The translations under genes and the position numbers were made by a program. The notes beneath the pieces were generated by a model. It was not told the DNA's origin, ran no database searches, and worked only from the letters and a program-made list of their open reading frames with translations. A stretch of 64,000 nucleotides of DNA from Rhizophagus irregularis (taxonomy: Eukaryota; Glomeromycota; Glomeromycetes; Glomerales; Glomeraceae), in the NCBI RefSeq assembly GCF_026210795.1, contig NC_089439.1, positions 2,170,001 to 2,234,000 of the forward strand. Direction: 5' to 3'. Below are positions 10,544 through 23,497 of the stretch, in pieces (positions within the stretch are counted from its first letter, which is position 1; every line of letters begins with the position of its first letter).

Positions 10544-12446
10544 TTTTATCAGCTGATTCATCGTTTCCTTAAATCATATTTCATCAGTGTATAATCATTG
10601 ATCGCTTAAATTTGTTCATAGTAATAATTAGTTCAGTCAATCGGCTTGCATTACTTCTATAAATTACTTTTAGTGTTACATATTCTTGCCAATTTTCTTT
10701 GGTTATTGGTTAAAAAAAAAATTTCTTTTTTATAATTTTTAAAATTTTTAAATTACAGAATTTTTAGAGGAATTAAAATAATTCTTTTATTAAAGAATAT
10801 TGCATTTATATTATGTAATTAAAATTTTAATAATACAAATAAATAAATACGGCTCGAGCATCCTAATCGTATAAAATTTCCTTCTATTCTCTGTTATATC
10901 TATCCGTGTAACTTTAGCAAAAAATATATATTTGACTACCAATTTTAATTTTTAAAAATTTGTTTTCTAATATCCTTCAAATAAATCCCTTAAGGTGACC
11001 TGAAACATCTCTGTATTAATAGAGAATGCATATCACTTAGTCTTATTATAAAAAAAACTCAATAATATTCTAATTTGAAGAAATTTAATTCCCAAATATT
11101 TCAATTACCTGCATAATAATAGCCATGGTGGTAACTGTTAAGTCTATGCCGAATTTTTTTACTTCATAATTGGTCATAAGGATGTTCAGTTTGATCACTC
11201 ACTATTTGACCAATCATAAACTACATAATAAAAATAAATATGCAACCTGTATCACTTGACACGTCACATTACTGAAAATCACGCTTTACTAATTCTTTTT
11301 TTGAATAAGAAAGTTTTTTTAAAAAATACCAAAAATTTTTTTCGCTAGCTGTGTCACTTTAATTAACGAGTAATCACATGACAAGTTTAATATTTTTTAA
11401 TTTGATTAATTTGATTATTATCGCATATATTAAATGACAATTAGTACAATTATCCAATTTTTTAGCAAATATTAAGGGCTTAGCGCAAAACAATATTGTA
11501 AAAGACATAAAGTAATGCATAAATAATAGAAAATATGTTAGCACATTTAGAGTATATAATTCCTATTAATATAATATTATTGAAAACTGAGATTTATTAA
11601 CGATAATATTAATAAGGAAGACGAAATTTGTTAATAAATTAAATCATCCTCAAGCTTTATTATCCCGTCGGAATTTATTTTTACGGTTACGACACGTGCC
11701 GTAACGCCGTAATAAAATGTCGTAAATTGTAAATGTCGCAATTTTACATGTAAATATCTAAAAGAAAGATAAAGAAACGAATTTAATATCATTTATTAAC
11801 GGTAAATTTCAAGAAAGCCTCTTCCCACTTAGCTAAAGTATAGACACCTTAAAAAAAAAAGGAAAAATGTTGTGCGTCATGTGCACTATTAATTTTAATT
11901 TTTAGAAAAAAAAAGCCTTATCAGTTACCCATTTATGGCATATATATTTACGGCATTACATCATTAATTTTATTACGGTTACGGAATTATTTACGACATA
12001 TATTGAAATACCGAAATGTCGAAATACCGTAATTAAGGGAATTTCGAAAATTATTCATATTTGAAATCAGAAGTACTAATTTATCATATAAAGGCTTAAG
12101 ATCATTTAAAAAGTAATTTTACTATTTCCATGGTCTTTATTTGATCCTGAATTCGCATTTGTTGAATATATTTGTAATCCTATTCAATTTATTATATATA
12201 TAACAAAATGATTTCCATTCTTAATTCCAATAATATTGCATTCTAAAAAATTATTTAACCCTTTAATTACCAAGACGAACTCAATTGGTAATTAGAAATC
12301 ATTGTATGATCATCGACTGCTGATCGACTGCGTTGAGGCTGAAGTTGAATTAGTGTTTGTATTACGAATGACTTTAAAAAGTAACTTAAAGTGGAATTAC
12401 TGAACACAAAAAAAAAAAAAAATTCTTTTTTTTTTAAACAAACAAA
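10544..12446. other. AT-rich intergenic stretch before F-box gene 1
   Basis: No gene was seen. Near 11.68-11.72 and 11.97-12.03 kb there are runs of TACGG/CCGTAA words (GTTACGACACGTGCCGTAAC), probably a decayed repeat. A short palindrome TAATTACCAA..TTGGTAATTA lies at 12263-12291. An A-run then T-run sits at about 12407-12435, just ahead of the next ATG. Confidence 0.4.
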
Positions 12447-13916
12447 ATGTCTTGCCAACTTCTCGCCGATTGTCTTAACGAAATATTTGAGTATTTGGAA
12501 GACGACAAAGTCACTTTACATTCATGCTTACTAGTCAATCATCTTTGGTGTGAAATTTCTGTTAGAATTTTATGGAGGAATGTTTGGAGATTCAAGTCTA
12601 CTTCTTCATTTCAATCGGATCAAGTATCATCAAAAATGTTTGATAATATAATCACCTGTCTTCCTGATGAATCAAAAGAAATTTTACATAAGAATGGTAT
12701 ATTTGTCTCAAAGTCAACTTCAAGACCTTCATTTTTTAATTATATATCATTCTGTAAAGTTCTTTCAGTTAATGAAATTGATCTCATAATTCAACACTTT
12801 CTCGAAATTCAACGACTAGGATTAACAAGAAGTTTACATTATTATAAATATTTAATTTTACACGAAATATTAAAAATGTATATGAAACAAGTTCCTTCTT
12901 TAAAAGCATTAAAATATTTATCAACAAAAAATATTTCCAACATTACTTTAACATATTTTCCTGAATCTATTGGTTGTTTGACGAATCTCTCAGTATTAAG
13001 TTGTGGATCAGATATTCATTCCGAATTTTTTTATCAATTATCCCAAATATGTTGTAATATTCGTTCATTAACTGTAGAATTTGAAGGAACAGTTTCAAAT
13101 GGGTTAAAAGATCTGATCTCTTCACAACATAGATTAGAAAGTTTATCATTAATACAATCTTATAATAGTACAGATTGGAAAGAGCTTATACCTTCATTAA
13201 AAAAGCATTCAAACACTTTAATCAAATTAAAGATCAATGGAGGAGAAAATGATGGACCATTATCATTTATTACTAGATTCAAAAATTTACAAGAACTTAC
13301 TTTATTTTTTGATTACAATGATGCTTTTGAAGATTTTAAAGAATTAAAATTTGTTAAATTTTCACAATTACAAATCTTAAAACTTTCTTTTGGATGTCCA
13401 ACTGTTGATATCATGATCAAATTTTTTGAAAATAATGGAAAGAATTTAAAAGAATTTTGTACTTGTAATTATGATAATAGATTAAATTTAGCTATAGCAA
13501 GATTTTGTCCAAATTTGAAATCACTTTTTACCTTATTTTTGGATAATGAAATAGAAACATTAAAAGCAATTTTTAATAATTGTCAACAATTAGAAAGTAT
13601 TAAAGTTTGGTGTGGTAATGGATATTTAAATGAATCTGAATTGTTTGAAGCTTTAGCAAATTATTCACCAAAAAATTTTAATGAATTGGAAATATATTTT
13701 ATAGAAAGAGAAATACTTTCAGAAAATTTAGAAAAATTCTTTAATAATTGGAAAAATCGTATATCACAAAGATCATTATCTTTTATCATTCTAATAGAAG
13801 ATAATGATACGACAAACATGATAAATAATGAAAATATGAAAATAATTGAGAAATATAAAAATTTGGGTATTATTAAGAAATTTGAAATTAGAGAATATAA
13901 GGATTATGAAATTTAA
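12447..13916 (+). CDS. F-box/leucine-rich-repeat protein 1 (489 aa)
   Basis: A single open exon. Residues about 4-48 form an F-box (CLNEIFEYLEDDKVTLHSCL then LVNHLWCEISVRILWRNVW). In this family the F-box binds Skp1 and delivers substrates to an SCF ubiquitin ligase. The remainder (about 140-470) is a succession of irregular leucine-rich segments (LTNLSVLSC, LESLSLIQS, LQELTLFF, LQILKLSF, LKSLFTLF), which would form the substrate-binding surface. There is no membrane span. Such F-box/LRR genes are heavily expanded in Glomeromycotina and the one at 25613 has the same layout. The start is set by the F-box beginning right at the N-terminus; the ATG follows an A/T-run leader. The substrate is unknown. 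Confidence 0.93.
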   Translation: MSCQLLADCLNEIFEYLEDDKVTLHSCLLVNHLWCEISVRILWRNVWRFKSTSSFQSDQVSSKMFDNIITCLPDESKEILHKNGIFVSKSTSRPSFFNYISFCKVLSVNEIDLIIQHFLEIQRLGLTRSLHYYKYLILHEILKMYMKQVPSLKALKYLSTKNISNITLTYFPESIGCLTNLSVLSCGSDIHSEFFYQLSQICCNIRSLTVEFEGTVSNGLKDLISSQHRLESLSLIQSYNSTDWKELIPSLKKHSNTLIKLKINGGENDGPLSFITRFKNLQELTLFFDYNDAFEDFKELKFVKFSQLQILKLSFGCPTVDIMIKFFENNGKNLKEFCTCNYDNRLNLAIARFCPNLKSLFTLFLDNEIETLKAIFNNCQQLESIKVWCGNGYLNESELFEALANYSPKNFNELEIYFIEREILSENLEKFFNNWKNRISQRSLSFIILIEDNDTTNMINNENMKIIEKYKNLGIIKKFEIREYKDYEI

Positions 13917-15422
13917 TTAATTTTTATATATGATTTGATTTTTAATTGGAAATTTCTAAATTTTTAATAAATCCAATACAAACTGATTTATAGTTAATTA
14001 TTATATAATATATATGCTTAAATTCTACCTAAATTCTTTTTAATAAGACACAATGATACTCAATGTATAATAATAATAGTATTTTGTTATTATTATTATT
14101 ATTATTATTCAATGTATTATTCAATGTAACAATCTACAATCTCCATTCCATAGCACCAGGTAGCATTGGGCGATTATATAATAGTAGTAGGCTAGTAGCA
14201 ATAAGCCAATAACAACAGTAGATTAATACTATTTTTTTAAAAAACATATGCAGGTGGTTCTATTCAATCTCTCTCCGTAAATTTTGACCATAGCAAATTT
14301 ACATAGTACTTACTAACTATATCAATTTTTCAATTAATTTTATTAGAACGTAGATGCACTAAAAGTATTATCTAATTAATTGTACATTAAAAGAATGGCG
14401 ATATGGAAAGATATGACGGAATTACTGTATTATGAAAGTGGAAGATGAACACCGCGATGAACTGACAATCATTTGACCGACATACGTTTTACCGACAGGT
14501 ACATCGCATTTCAATGATAATCCACTCAAAATTATATCCGCTTATTATTGATTATTAATATTATTTTATAAAATTTAATTAGTCATAAGAATTTTTTTTT
14601 TTTTTTTGTAATCTTGAATTTAATGGTGCTTTGTCATGATTTTGCGTACGTTTTCATATGCAATTCTTACGCAAAAAGTTAAATTTGTTAGTCGGAGATT
14701 GTCAGCTACATGATTTGCCGATAATTTGATCAACCAAACCCTAATAAAGGGATCCACGAATCAATTTTTCTCAGACTAAAGCACGAATTTGACTAAAGGC
14801 CAATCATTTTTGCTAGAATTAGAAATGGTTTAAATAATGAATTATCATATCCAATGGTAACACCCTAATTTTACATGTTTTATATTCTTGTTGGTCTCTA
14901 ATTTTTAATAGTCGGACATAATAAGTACATCATAGATTCCAGGTTCAAGAAGCCTTGGTCATTATAGCACATTCGAAAGTTGAATGTCCTTATTTTCTAG
15001 GCAACGCTATATGGTGTGTCGATCTCTAATAAAACGGAAATGTCTTTAGATCAAAAAATTTTATAATATTATTAATTGTCGACTAATGCTGGTTAGGGAT
15101 AATTGGTACTATTTAATTTTATTTCTTTTCTTTTAAAATAAATTATTTGAGAATTGATTTGTATTGCAATTAATTTCATTCATTATAGTTACTTTTTAAG
15201 TGAAAAAAAAAAGAAAATTATATATAGGAAATAATATTAAAAAAATTATGGTCTCAATAATTTTAGTCAAAGAACCGAGAAGAATTATGAGCTACATAAT
15301 TCGATTGATTAACTTCTAAAATTACAAGCAGCAGAGGTAAATTTATTTTTATAAAAGTGAGTTACTACACGCGTGAGTAATAAAAATTCTTTTTTCATAT
15401 CCAGTACGGTATCCGATCAAAA
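13917..15422. other. AT-rich intergenic stretch downstream of F-box gene 1
   Basis: It contains a TTA microsatellite at about 14084-14108, GTAGTAGGCTAGTAGCA-type words near 14.18 kb and long T/A runs. No gene was seen. Confidence 0.4.
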
Positions 15423-15689
15423 TCTTGCACGACTAACATAAGATCGACAACAAAATCTCGACAATCCAAAATCCTGAAAAGTCATTATATCGATAATTTT
15501 GTAAATCTAATGATGAGTGTTCTAATAAAATAATTGTTGCAATATGTAATATTTAGTTTAAATTTGGTAAATTTTATAATTTTGTTCTAAAATTGTCAGA
15601 ATAATCAACTTGTCGGTATAATGATTTGTCGGGATTTTGACTTGTCAGGATTTTGACTTGTCAAGATTTTGTTGTCGGTCTTGTATGAT
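15423..15689. mobile_element. MITE-like inverted repeat with GACAACAAAATCT arms
   Basis: Left GATCGACAACAAAATCTCGA, followed by AAAATCCTGA and AAAGTCATTATA, is mirrored on the right by TATAATGATTTGTCGGGATT, GACTTGTC twice and AGATTTTGTTGTCGGTC. The right arm has a duplicated GGATTTTGACTTGTC. Its vocabulary (AAAATCCCGA) overlaps that of the element at 27972. Confidence 0.65.
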
Positions 15690-16535
15690 TCCATTTACTA
15701 AATTTGCGATAGATGGGATATTTTAAGCTTACCCTATGTACAGTACTTTATCAAGTAAATTTTATTAATGCTTGCTCTTGGCCAAGTATAGTTTACCTAT
15801 AATTGTTTTTCCTGAATACCACATAGAGGTGGCAAGGTTATTACCTGTTATAGCCAGTTTATAATTAACTGAAATATTGAAAGAATGCTATGTTTTATTA
15901 AAAAAAATTGAGTAGGGTTTCTTTATCTGTGCCTCTTCTGTTAACGGGTAAACTCAAAAAAAAACTTTATTAAAGATTTTACATACGAGCCCTTAGTTTG
16001 ATACAAAAAGAATAGTAATATACTATATAATAATAGCCTAATAAACCAGATTATATATTAACGCCACAGTCGCCACACCCCAAAAATCTACCTAAAAGGC
16101 GAAAATAAAAAGAAAAAAGAAATAATAAAATTAATCTGGATCACTTGTATATAAAATCCAAAATATCTTTACCAAAATATATATTATGTAATAAACCTTG
16201 TGCTCCCGTAAAAAGGCCATTATTAATATAATTCCTATTATCTACAAAATTTTTATCATAACTTCTAACTTTATCCATTTTTTTTTTGTAATACTTAATT
16301 TCTTTTTCTTTTTTAAAAAAAGATTATTTCTATTATCCCATATAATTTTTGTTCCTTTAAAAACCATTTGTAATAGAAATAATCCAAAAAATAAATGTTC
16401 TTCCTTTTTCATGATACTAAAACGTTAAGAATTCTATTATCTCATATGGAAAAACACAATCAGGAAAGGTTAATCGATTATCACAATTCATCTTTAAAGG
16501 AACTTTTAATAATTGGTAATAGTTTAAATATCTTG
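15690..16535. other. AT-rich stretch with short frames only
   Basis: Frames of 66-76 codons at 16198 and 16395 are mostly low complexity. The second, from an ATG at 16395, contains HMEKHNQERLIDYHNSSLKE and may be part of the decayed gene region that follows. Confidence 0.35.
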
Positions 16536-16705
16536 TCTACACATTTATCGACTTGCAACGTGCAAAAGCTCTCAACAGTTGATCCAGGATGGTAACCCTA
16601 ACGCCCTTATATGTGATCGGAAAGCCAGAATCCCCGGAACTGTAATCTTCGGTGCGTCTTTATCTATTCGATTATTATATATGTTATCACAATGAGCTTT
16701 AACTT
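16536..16705 (+). pseudogene. Frameshifted exon remnant, unrecognised
   Basis: After an AG acceptor-like site the plus strand reads KYLVYTFIDLQRAKALNS. It then reaches a stop and continues in another frame as QDGNPNALICDRKARIPGTV and IFGASLSIRLL. Both halves have normal protein composition in an otherwise AT-driven sequence, so one frameshift in an old exon is the likely explanation. The family was not recognised. Confidence 0.35.
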
Positions 16706-17282
16706 TAAAAATTTTTGGTTTAATATTAAATTTTGTAATCAATTCATGTATAAAAGTCCATATGATACTACACGACCTCTTCCTTAAAAATTTGACGAAT
16801 CGTGCATCTTCTGTTAAGTATATTTAGCGTTGCGGTTGTATTTATTTTCAATGTCACAACATTCGTTACAACGTTGTATTGTCGTATTATAATGATACAA
16901 ACATTTTTTAACATATGATTATAAGGAATTAACCTTTTGTATTAGTTGCAACAAGCGTTTGCAACACTGTATTGTTGTATATTATATAAGCTTTTGCGAC
17001 TAAACGTAGAGTATTCATGTATACAAGATTTACAAATCTCTTTATATTTACATCCCCTCCCATTCTATAGTAGTTCTTCTCTTTCTGCCCTTCTTCCTCT
17101 TGCCTTCATCCTCAGTGATAAAAATTAAACACTTGTTTTTGTTGCTGCTGATTGGCAGACAAATAGATATTAATTGCAAGATTTGTTGTTACACGTTACT
17201 CAGAATCCAAGAAATTTAAAAATATAACTTTCTATATAACAAATTTATCCTCATATCCACTTTTACCTACTAAACTTTCAAG

Positions 17283-17860
17283 ATGGATCTCACAAGGTAT
17301 ATCTTAAATAAATGCTTATGAAGTGCATATTTTTTTTTATTCGAAACATTTTTTTTTCATTACTTAGTTTTCCAACATCTAAAGAGTTTATGTAAAAAGT
17401 AGAAAATGACCACTCTTGAGCCTAGATACGTTGCGCGCTGCTAAATAATAACATATAACGTATATATTTTTTTAACACCATTGTTAAAAAAAAGTAATAT
17501 AGATAATCGATAGTCACTCTCGTTCTCTCTTTCACTTTCAAGCCTCGATTATGATTAAATTTTTTTTCAAATAGTTAAAATTGTCGAATGAGATTCTCTT
17601 CCGGCTGGAGGTTGCAGTCTAGTTAGGATTTCAATAGATAGTTACTAGATTATTTCAAATATTAGTTAAAGTGAGTGACCCACAGGAGCTTTGGGAAATT
17701 GAAATCAAATTTCCTTTATTGTACGGTCCCCAAGGAAACCATGAAGTTACTTTAATTCCCCTACTATAAATTAAGGTGAGCGTACTTTTTTCTCCTTTTC
17801 ATCATTTTGCGTGTGCATTTATCTAGGTTGAAGATGAAAAATACAAGATCGTCTTTTTTT
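17283..17860 (+). pseudogene. Possible decayed multi-exon gene
   Basis: Candidate exons in order are ATG at 17283 (MDLT, then a GTATAT donor), LKLSNEILFRLEVAV after an AG near 17574, SDPQELWEIEIKFPLLYGPQ then GNHEVTLIPLL near 17672-17770, then a GTGAGC donor. VEDEKYKIV follows after TCTAG near 17827. The reading frames do not join cleanly and stops intervene, so a pseudogene is more likely than a working gene. The product was not recognised. Confidence 0.3.
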
Positions 17861-18663
17861 TATTATTTTAATCCGATTAATTATGGTTTAAAATAGCTAT
17901 TCAAATTAATTAAGTTTTTTCAAAATTCAGTTGTTAAAATATTAAAGTCTTCATTGTAATGTTAACTTTGTTAATTTACTACATATAATTGATAATATAT
18001 TGGGTAACGACATTTCTTTTCTAAAATTATATTATTATTAAATCCTAGAGGCCATAAAATTGTCTATTAACCTTTTTTATTAATGCTAATATAAAAATGC
18101 AGAAACTTAAAAAAATTTTGAATTGTGATAAACGCGATAAAAACGATGAACTAGTATCATTCACAAAGTGACGAGATATAGTATACGTTTTTACAATCAT
18201 TATCGCATTTGTATACAATTAATTTCACCATGAAAAATTGTTACGGCACTTTAATAATTGTCAGATCAACACTCTGTATTATCCTATTACTCATTTTTCT
18301 CTATATCAACTGACCCAATCCAGCAACTGTTGCCTGTCCACGTCTATAATGTTCGTATTAGTTACCGTAGGACTTCTTCCTTTCTGCATCCACAAGGTCC
18401 TGATCTTCTGTGGAGTGAGAAATACAAGACTTATTTGGTGTACTATATACAGATTATTTAAAGGATCGCGTATGATTTGTCATCCCAATAATGGTATATT
18501 AATTTCTTCGTTCGCTAATAGTCGGTAGCAATAGGTCACCACAGTGGAATCGCACAATTAACATGTCTTGACATCTTGGTCGTAGAGTTAGATATCGCTT
18601 CTTGAAAATAATCGGAAATTTGTCGAGATGTGACACGGTGACGATTAATATCACATGAACACC
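17861..18663. other. Intergenic stretch with one ambiguous frame
   Basis: Two overlapping frames (18238-18528, 96 codons; 18258-18461, 67 codons) occupy a slightly GC-richer patch. The second includes HPQGPDLLWSEKYKTYLVYY and could be a decayed exon. Neither starts with ATG. Confidence 0.3.
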
Positions 18664-18849
18664 ATATATATATTGTTGACGATGAAGAATCTATTGTTGA
18701 CGATGAAGAATCTTCATCGTATATATTGTTGACGATGAAGAACGTTCATCGTATATACTGTTGATTATGAAGAATCTTCATCCGTATAAATTGTTGATGA
18801 TGATGAATTTTCATCTGTATAAATTGTTGATGATGAAGAATTTTCATCG
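18664..18849. repeat. Tandem hairpin repeat, about 35-bp unit
   Basis: Five to six units of TATTGTTGACGATGAAGAAT then CTTCATCGTATA. Each unit contains the self-complementary GATGAAGAATCTTCATC. In one frame it reads IVDDEES repeatedly, so it may derive from an acidic coding repeat. Confidence 0.75.
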
Positions 18850-21282
18850 AGACTAGAAATCCACGATGGCCAGATAGATGTTAGATCCAGTTTCTTCATA
18901 ATAATATATTGTATAAATAATAGTAAAATATAGATTGCTTTTCAAATATTGAGTATAGTAAAAATAGCCGAAGCTTATTTTTTGATTTCATTTTAAAATA
19001 ATTAGAACTTGCGTACTTAGTAACTGTCTATTATTTTAACCCATTTAAACGAAATTTGGTCAATATTTTTAACATAACACTTTCTGCTAGACGTCTGATA
19101 GTCCTCTTCTTCTTATTACCATTCTTGAGTGGTAACATTACAATCACGCCTACAACTCGTTTCTCCTTGGATATTGTATTAATACTGTAAAGATAAATAT
19201 TTCTGCTTAATTTCATCAACTTAGTCTTTCAGAATCATGGATATAATAGAAGAGAGTATAGTACAGTATATAGATTAAGTCTCTCCTTTTCTAACCAGTT
19301 CCTAACCATTTTGATCGTACTTCAAAAAAATTTAGTTAATCTATATAATTTGACACTGAGTTAACTCTCATTACAACAAAGCTACCAATTAAATAAATTG
19401 TGAATAACTGCATGTTAAAAGAGTTATTTTAAATATTAACTAATAAAAAGTTTCTAATTCTCAAACTCTTCAAATTCTTCACATAACGAATTGAAATTAT
19501 ATCACACGTGATATAGTCCAGTGGTTCATATAAATAATGATACAGCATGAATTTTCATTTGCACAATCTATTCCTATCTGGCCGGTACTATAAATTTGTC
19601 CAGAATTACGATTTTAACGATTTTCCGTCGCCGATTTTCAGATTCATCTCGAATCGCCAGAATTTTTTACAGATGATTTGGGCATTATTTTTTTCGGATG
19701 AATCCATTCAGATTGACATTTGACCCGATCCGGGATCCTTAATACCATCCAGATCAAAGCCCTTTGATAATGTAAAAGCATTACATAAAGGAAGCTGGAT
19801 CTTTCCATAAATTCCTGTTAGTCTAGTATGATCATCCTGCTAATGAATAGAATTTGTTGATAAAGTTGAGAACAAAATGTTGCTTTCTGAATTTTTATGG
19901 TACGATAAACGACTTTTCAGAATCCAATTGGATAGATCGTTATTACATATTGTACTTTCCCTACTGAAAAAAGGCTTTATTAATATACATTATGAGAAGA
20001 ACAAAGTATCATATCACAAGATCAATATTCTTACATAAATTACATACCATAATGGATTCACTTATGATATAATTGAGTTTATCCATCTTCATAAACATGG
20101 AAATACTTCGTTTATACACCATGAGAAGTTATATGATTTTCGTTCACCGAAAATACGAAAACGTGATTCGTAATCCGGCCAATCCGGATTGAATTCGGAT
20201 ATCCGCATCCTACATTTTCGGACTATATCTGTATTCGGGATAATTTTGCTCGTGAAAATATTTGACCGTTTCGGACTTTTGCTTAAAAATGAATCTTGTA
20301 TCAATGGGAAGGTTCACCGGATTATATATATATATATATATATATATTTTCTCAATATTCAGTTTTCCAAAATTTTCTCATGAGCCATATGTATTAAGTC
20401 ATAAGTCATGGCTGATAACCCCTTAAAGTTCAACCGTTAAAATTCGGATTAGGATAAATCCGGATAAATCTGAAATTCCTTAAAATCGGATGTGATTAAT
20501 CCGGATGGATCCTAAATAAAGGATAAATCCGTTGATCCGGATTGAATCCGGATGACTCTTTAAGAATAGGATCGGAACAATAGAAAATGGAACACAAAGA
20601 GGAACGGATCGCCATTATAAATGTACTCCTAAAAAAAAACAAAAATTATAATAATACGCTATTAAAAGGTAAAAATATCATAATCGCAAAGAATAAAATG
20701 TTTTACCATCAATTGCAAACTATAACAGTTTCGTAACAGTTACACTTGGGATAGTGAACGACTCGCTCTGTTCTGAACCAATACTATTGAATTGACCCGT
20801 TTCGAACTGGATGAACCGGTTTGATTCCATCGGTTCTTGGTCAGTTCGGTCCAGATCTAAGCCAGTTCATATCAAAATTTTTACCAGAGCCGACTCGGAA
20901 CCGGCCGATGGAACGAACCGACTCAAACCGTTTAACCGCGAACTTTTTCCATCCCTAAGTTATACTGATGAGATTTATCATCTTCATCAACGTGAAAATT
21001 AAATACTCCTATTATTTTTTAAATATTTCACTAAAAATACAAAAAGTGGAAAAAAGGAACTCACAGAATAAAAATGCATTAACAAACAATGTTTCTATCC
21101 ATATCACTATTACATATTGTTCTTTCCCCGCTGAAAAAAAAACTTTATTAGCATATAAGAACGAAGTGTCATAGCGCAAAGAATAAAATGCTTACCATCA
21201 ATTATACTCTTCATAAATAAATCTGTCACTGTCTTTGCTTCTGGATCACTGGATCAAATAATTCTGTTGGTTTAGCTAAAAT
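18850..21282. other. Intergenic stretch with TCCGGAT-rich and AACCGG-rich repeat islands
   Basis: At 19.56-19.76 and 20.15-20.57 kb there are dense variants of ATCCGGATT/AATCCGGAT. An AT dinucleotide run lies at about 20323-20347. At 20.77-20.95 kb there is an AACCGG/CGGTTC island like that at 23.5 kb. No gene was seen. Confidence 0.45.
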
Positions 21283-22010
21283 TTACATTATTAGGTGTTT
21301 GTTGTTGTGCGATATTCTAAGTGTACCAGCGGATACAAAAGATCTTCTTCTAAGATCATCCTTTAGGTTAATCAAGTAGTAAAGATAGCAACTGATCAAA
21401 AAGTTCGTCAACAACAATATCTATGTCTCTTGGTATCGATATCATATACGCTCTATCTCACCTAAGCGGCCGCGCGTATCTGTAAGAACTCAAACTGTTC
21501 GAGTGCACCAATGATACACCCTGTGCCAAGGAGGTCCTTGTTTTCTCAATAGGTAACACACATTTGTGAGATTGTATTAACAAATCCTCCCTTATCACTT
21601 GGATAAATAATTTTCCAAATAATGATTTCTCCTTCTCGAGGTAAAGATACCAACTTTTATTTTCAGGTTATAATGGTAACAACGGAACAGGTGATGTGTG
21701 ATTAAATCCGATAAAAAAACATAAATATGATTTTGTACAAAACTAGATTATTAGCATAGTCGTAAATAATAAGATAAATGTTCAACGAGCGCCGACGCTT
21801 CACTATTTTGTAAAATTTTCCGGATGTGATGTATTAGCCTGAAAAGAACCCAAACTGATATAATATTATCAGGCTTAATAATATACGGAAATATTCTGAT
21901 AATATGAAAAATTTTTTTTTTTTTAGTTTATTTTAAAAATACATATATATATTTATTTATTTATAACAGTATACTTACTTATCCCATCCTGAAATTTGTT
22001 ATCAAATTCA
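21283..22010 (-). pseudogene. Multi-exon gene or its remains, minus strand, unrecognised
   Basis: Reading the minus strand: after a good acceptor (TTTTCATTATCAG) an exon reads EFDNKFQDGI with a GTAAGT/GTATAC donor near 21975-21979. After TTCTTTTCAG at 21839 comes LIHHIRKILQNSEASALVEH and LSYYLRL. From about 21653 comes VSLPREGEIIIWKIIYPSDK then GGFVNTISQMC, and from about 21435 ISIPRDIDIVVDELFDQLLS. The last piece is LKDDLRRRSFVSAGTLRISH, ending in TAA at 21283. The last two pieces differ by one frame, so at least one frameshift is present. The amino-acid composition is convincingly protein-like, but I cannot name the family. Confidence 0.4.
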
Positions 22011-23497
22011 CTGATAATGAAAACAGCACCAAAATAGAAATAAGAATTGGTCAAAATAAAAGACTTTCTATGAATCATATAGTGATTTGTTGGAATTAAA
22101 CGAATTTTCTTCAAATTTGGTCAAATCCCAATTTCTAAATTTTAGACTACTGATGAAATGGTTTTAATTTTTGTCCGTCTTCATTAGCATAACTTAAAAT
22201 CTGTTAAATTGATTTCAAAAAATGTTCAGTCTCATTACTCACACGTGTAATAAATATAGTTTTCAGAAAAATAATTTACCCTAATACCCTTGTGAATCTG
22301 GAATTGACTTCTTTAATTTCATTGATTTTCCAACCTTTGAACTAATTAATGAAATTAAACTATGTATTATAAACCAAAAATAAATAAAATAAATACGTGA
22401 TAATCGTAATAACCTTTTTGCTGTAAGTATAAAAAATTTTTTAACTGAGAAACTGGTGAAAAATTATTAAATGTTCCAAACTACCTGAACTTAGATAATT
22501 ACTCTATATCGGTACATATTATGGATTTATAGGATTCAACTACAACTCAACGTCTGCTGAAGTTATGAACAAAACTTTCCGCTCATTTTTTTAAACATGA
22601 ACGTGTTTAATAAGTTTAAGTTTTTTTTTTTTTGTTAACGCCTCAACTTATAGAATTTATAGGTGTTACATCGCACAAGTTGCACAAGTATGGTGACTAT
22701 GGTCCCGCTGCGGAATCAATTTAGAGTATAAACTACTACCGCACTACCGCAAAATTAATATTAGAAAGTGTGATATTTATAATAAAATACTTTTTGCTAA
22801 AATTGACTAAAGAGGATTTTTCTAAAGTTTTATAAATCTATAAATCTAGTATAAATCTAGTTACAAATATCACAGATTTTGTAATATTTGGAATTATACT
22901 TTATCGCAAACAACAACACCGCGAATATACGTGTCGATCCTTTTACCAGGCCTTTAATACCGAACTTATCTCAATTAAACGAGGTATAGTGCGGGTCAAA
23001 AGTAGTTAGTGGCACAGGCCAGGTCATATCATATAGGTTGGAACTGGATTTAAAAAATAAATCCGGTTTTATTTCAACTTATAATATATCCGGTTCCTGC
23101 GAATCTTTCGGATTTATATCGGGTTTCCTTCGGTTGTCCAGATATGATAAATCCCGTTCCATCCGGATTTATTATATCCGAATATCGATCGATATTCGGA
23201 TTTAAATCTGAATCGAAGGAAACCGGATTTAAATCCAACTATCGAATACTGGATCTAACCTCTATAGATAACTGACTCATCGCCGACATCGCACTTAATA
23301 GTAATAAGATTTATTATAAATAATTTTGGTCGAGGAAAATTTGTAATGAGCCAAATTGTTTATCCCGATCCCGAATCGTTATACTAAGTTCTGACTGTAA
23401 AACGAATGAACGAACACAAGTTCCTTCATCTTTAATTTTTCTAAACAAAAAATACGACATAAAGCTTCTTTATCTATGACTAGTAAGTAGCCCGGTA
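22011..23497. other. AT-rich intergenic stretch with a TCCGGAT island
   Basis: At 23.03-23.26 kb there is an inverted arrangement of AAATCCGG/CCGGATTT words around TATCCGAATATCGATCGATA, probably a decayed hairpin. No gene was seen otherwise. Confidence 0.4.
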
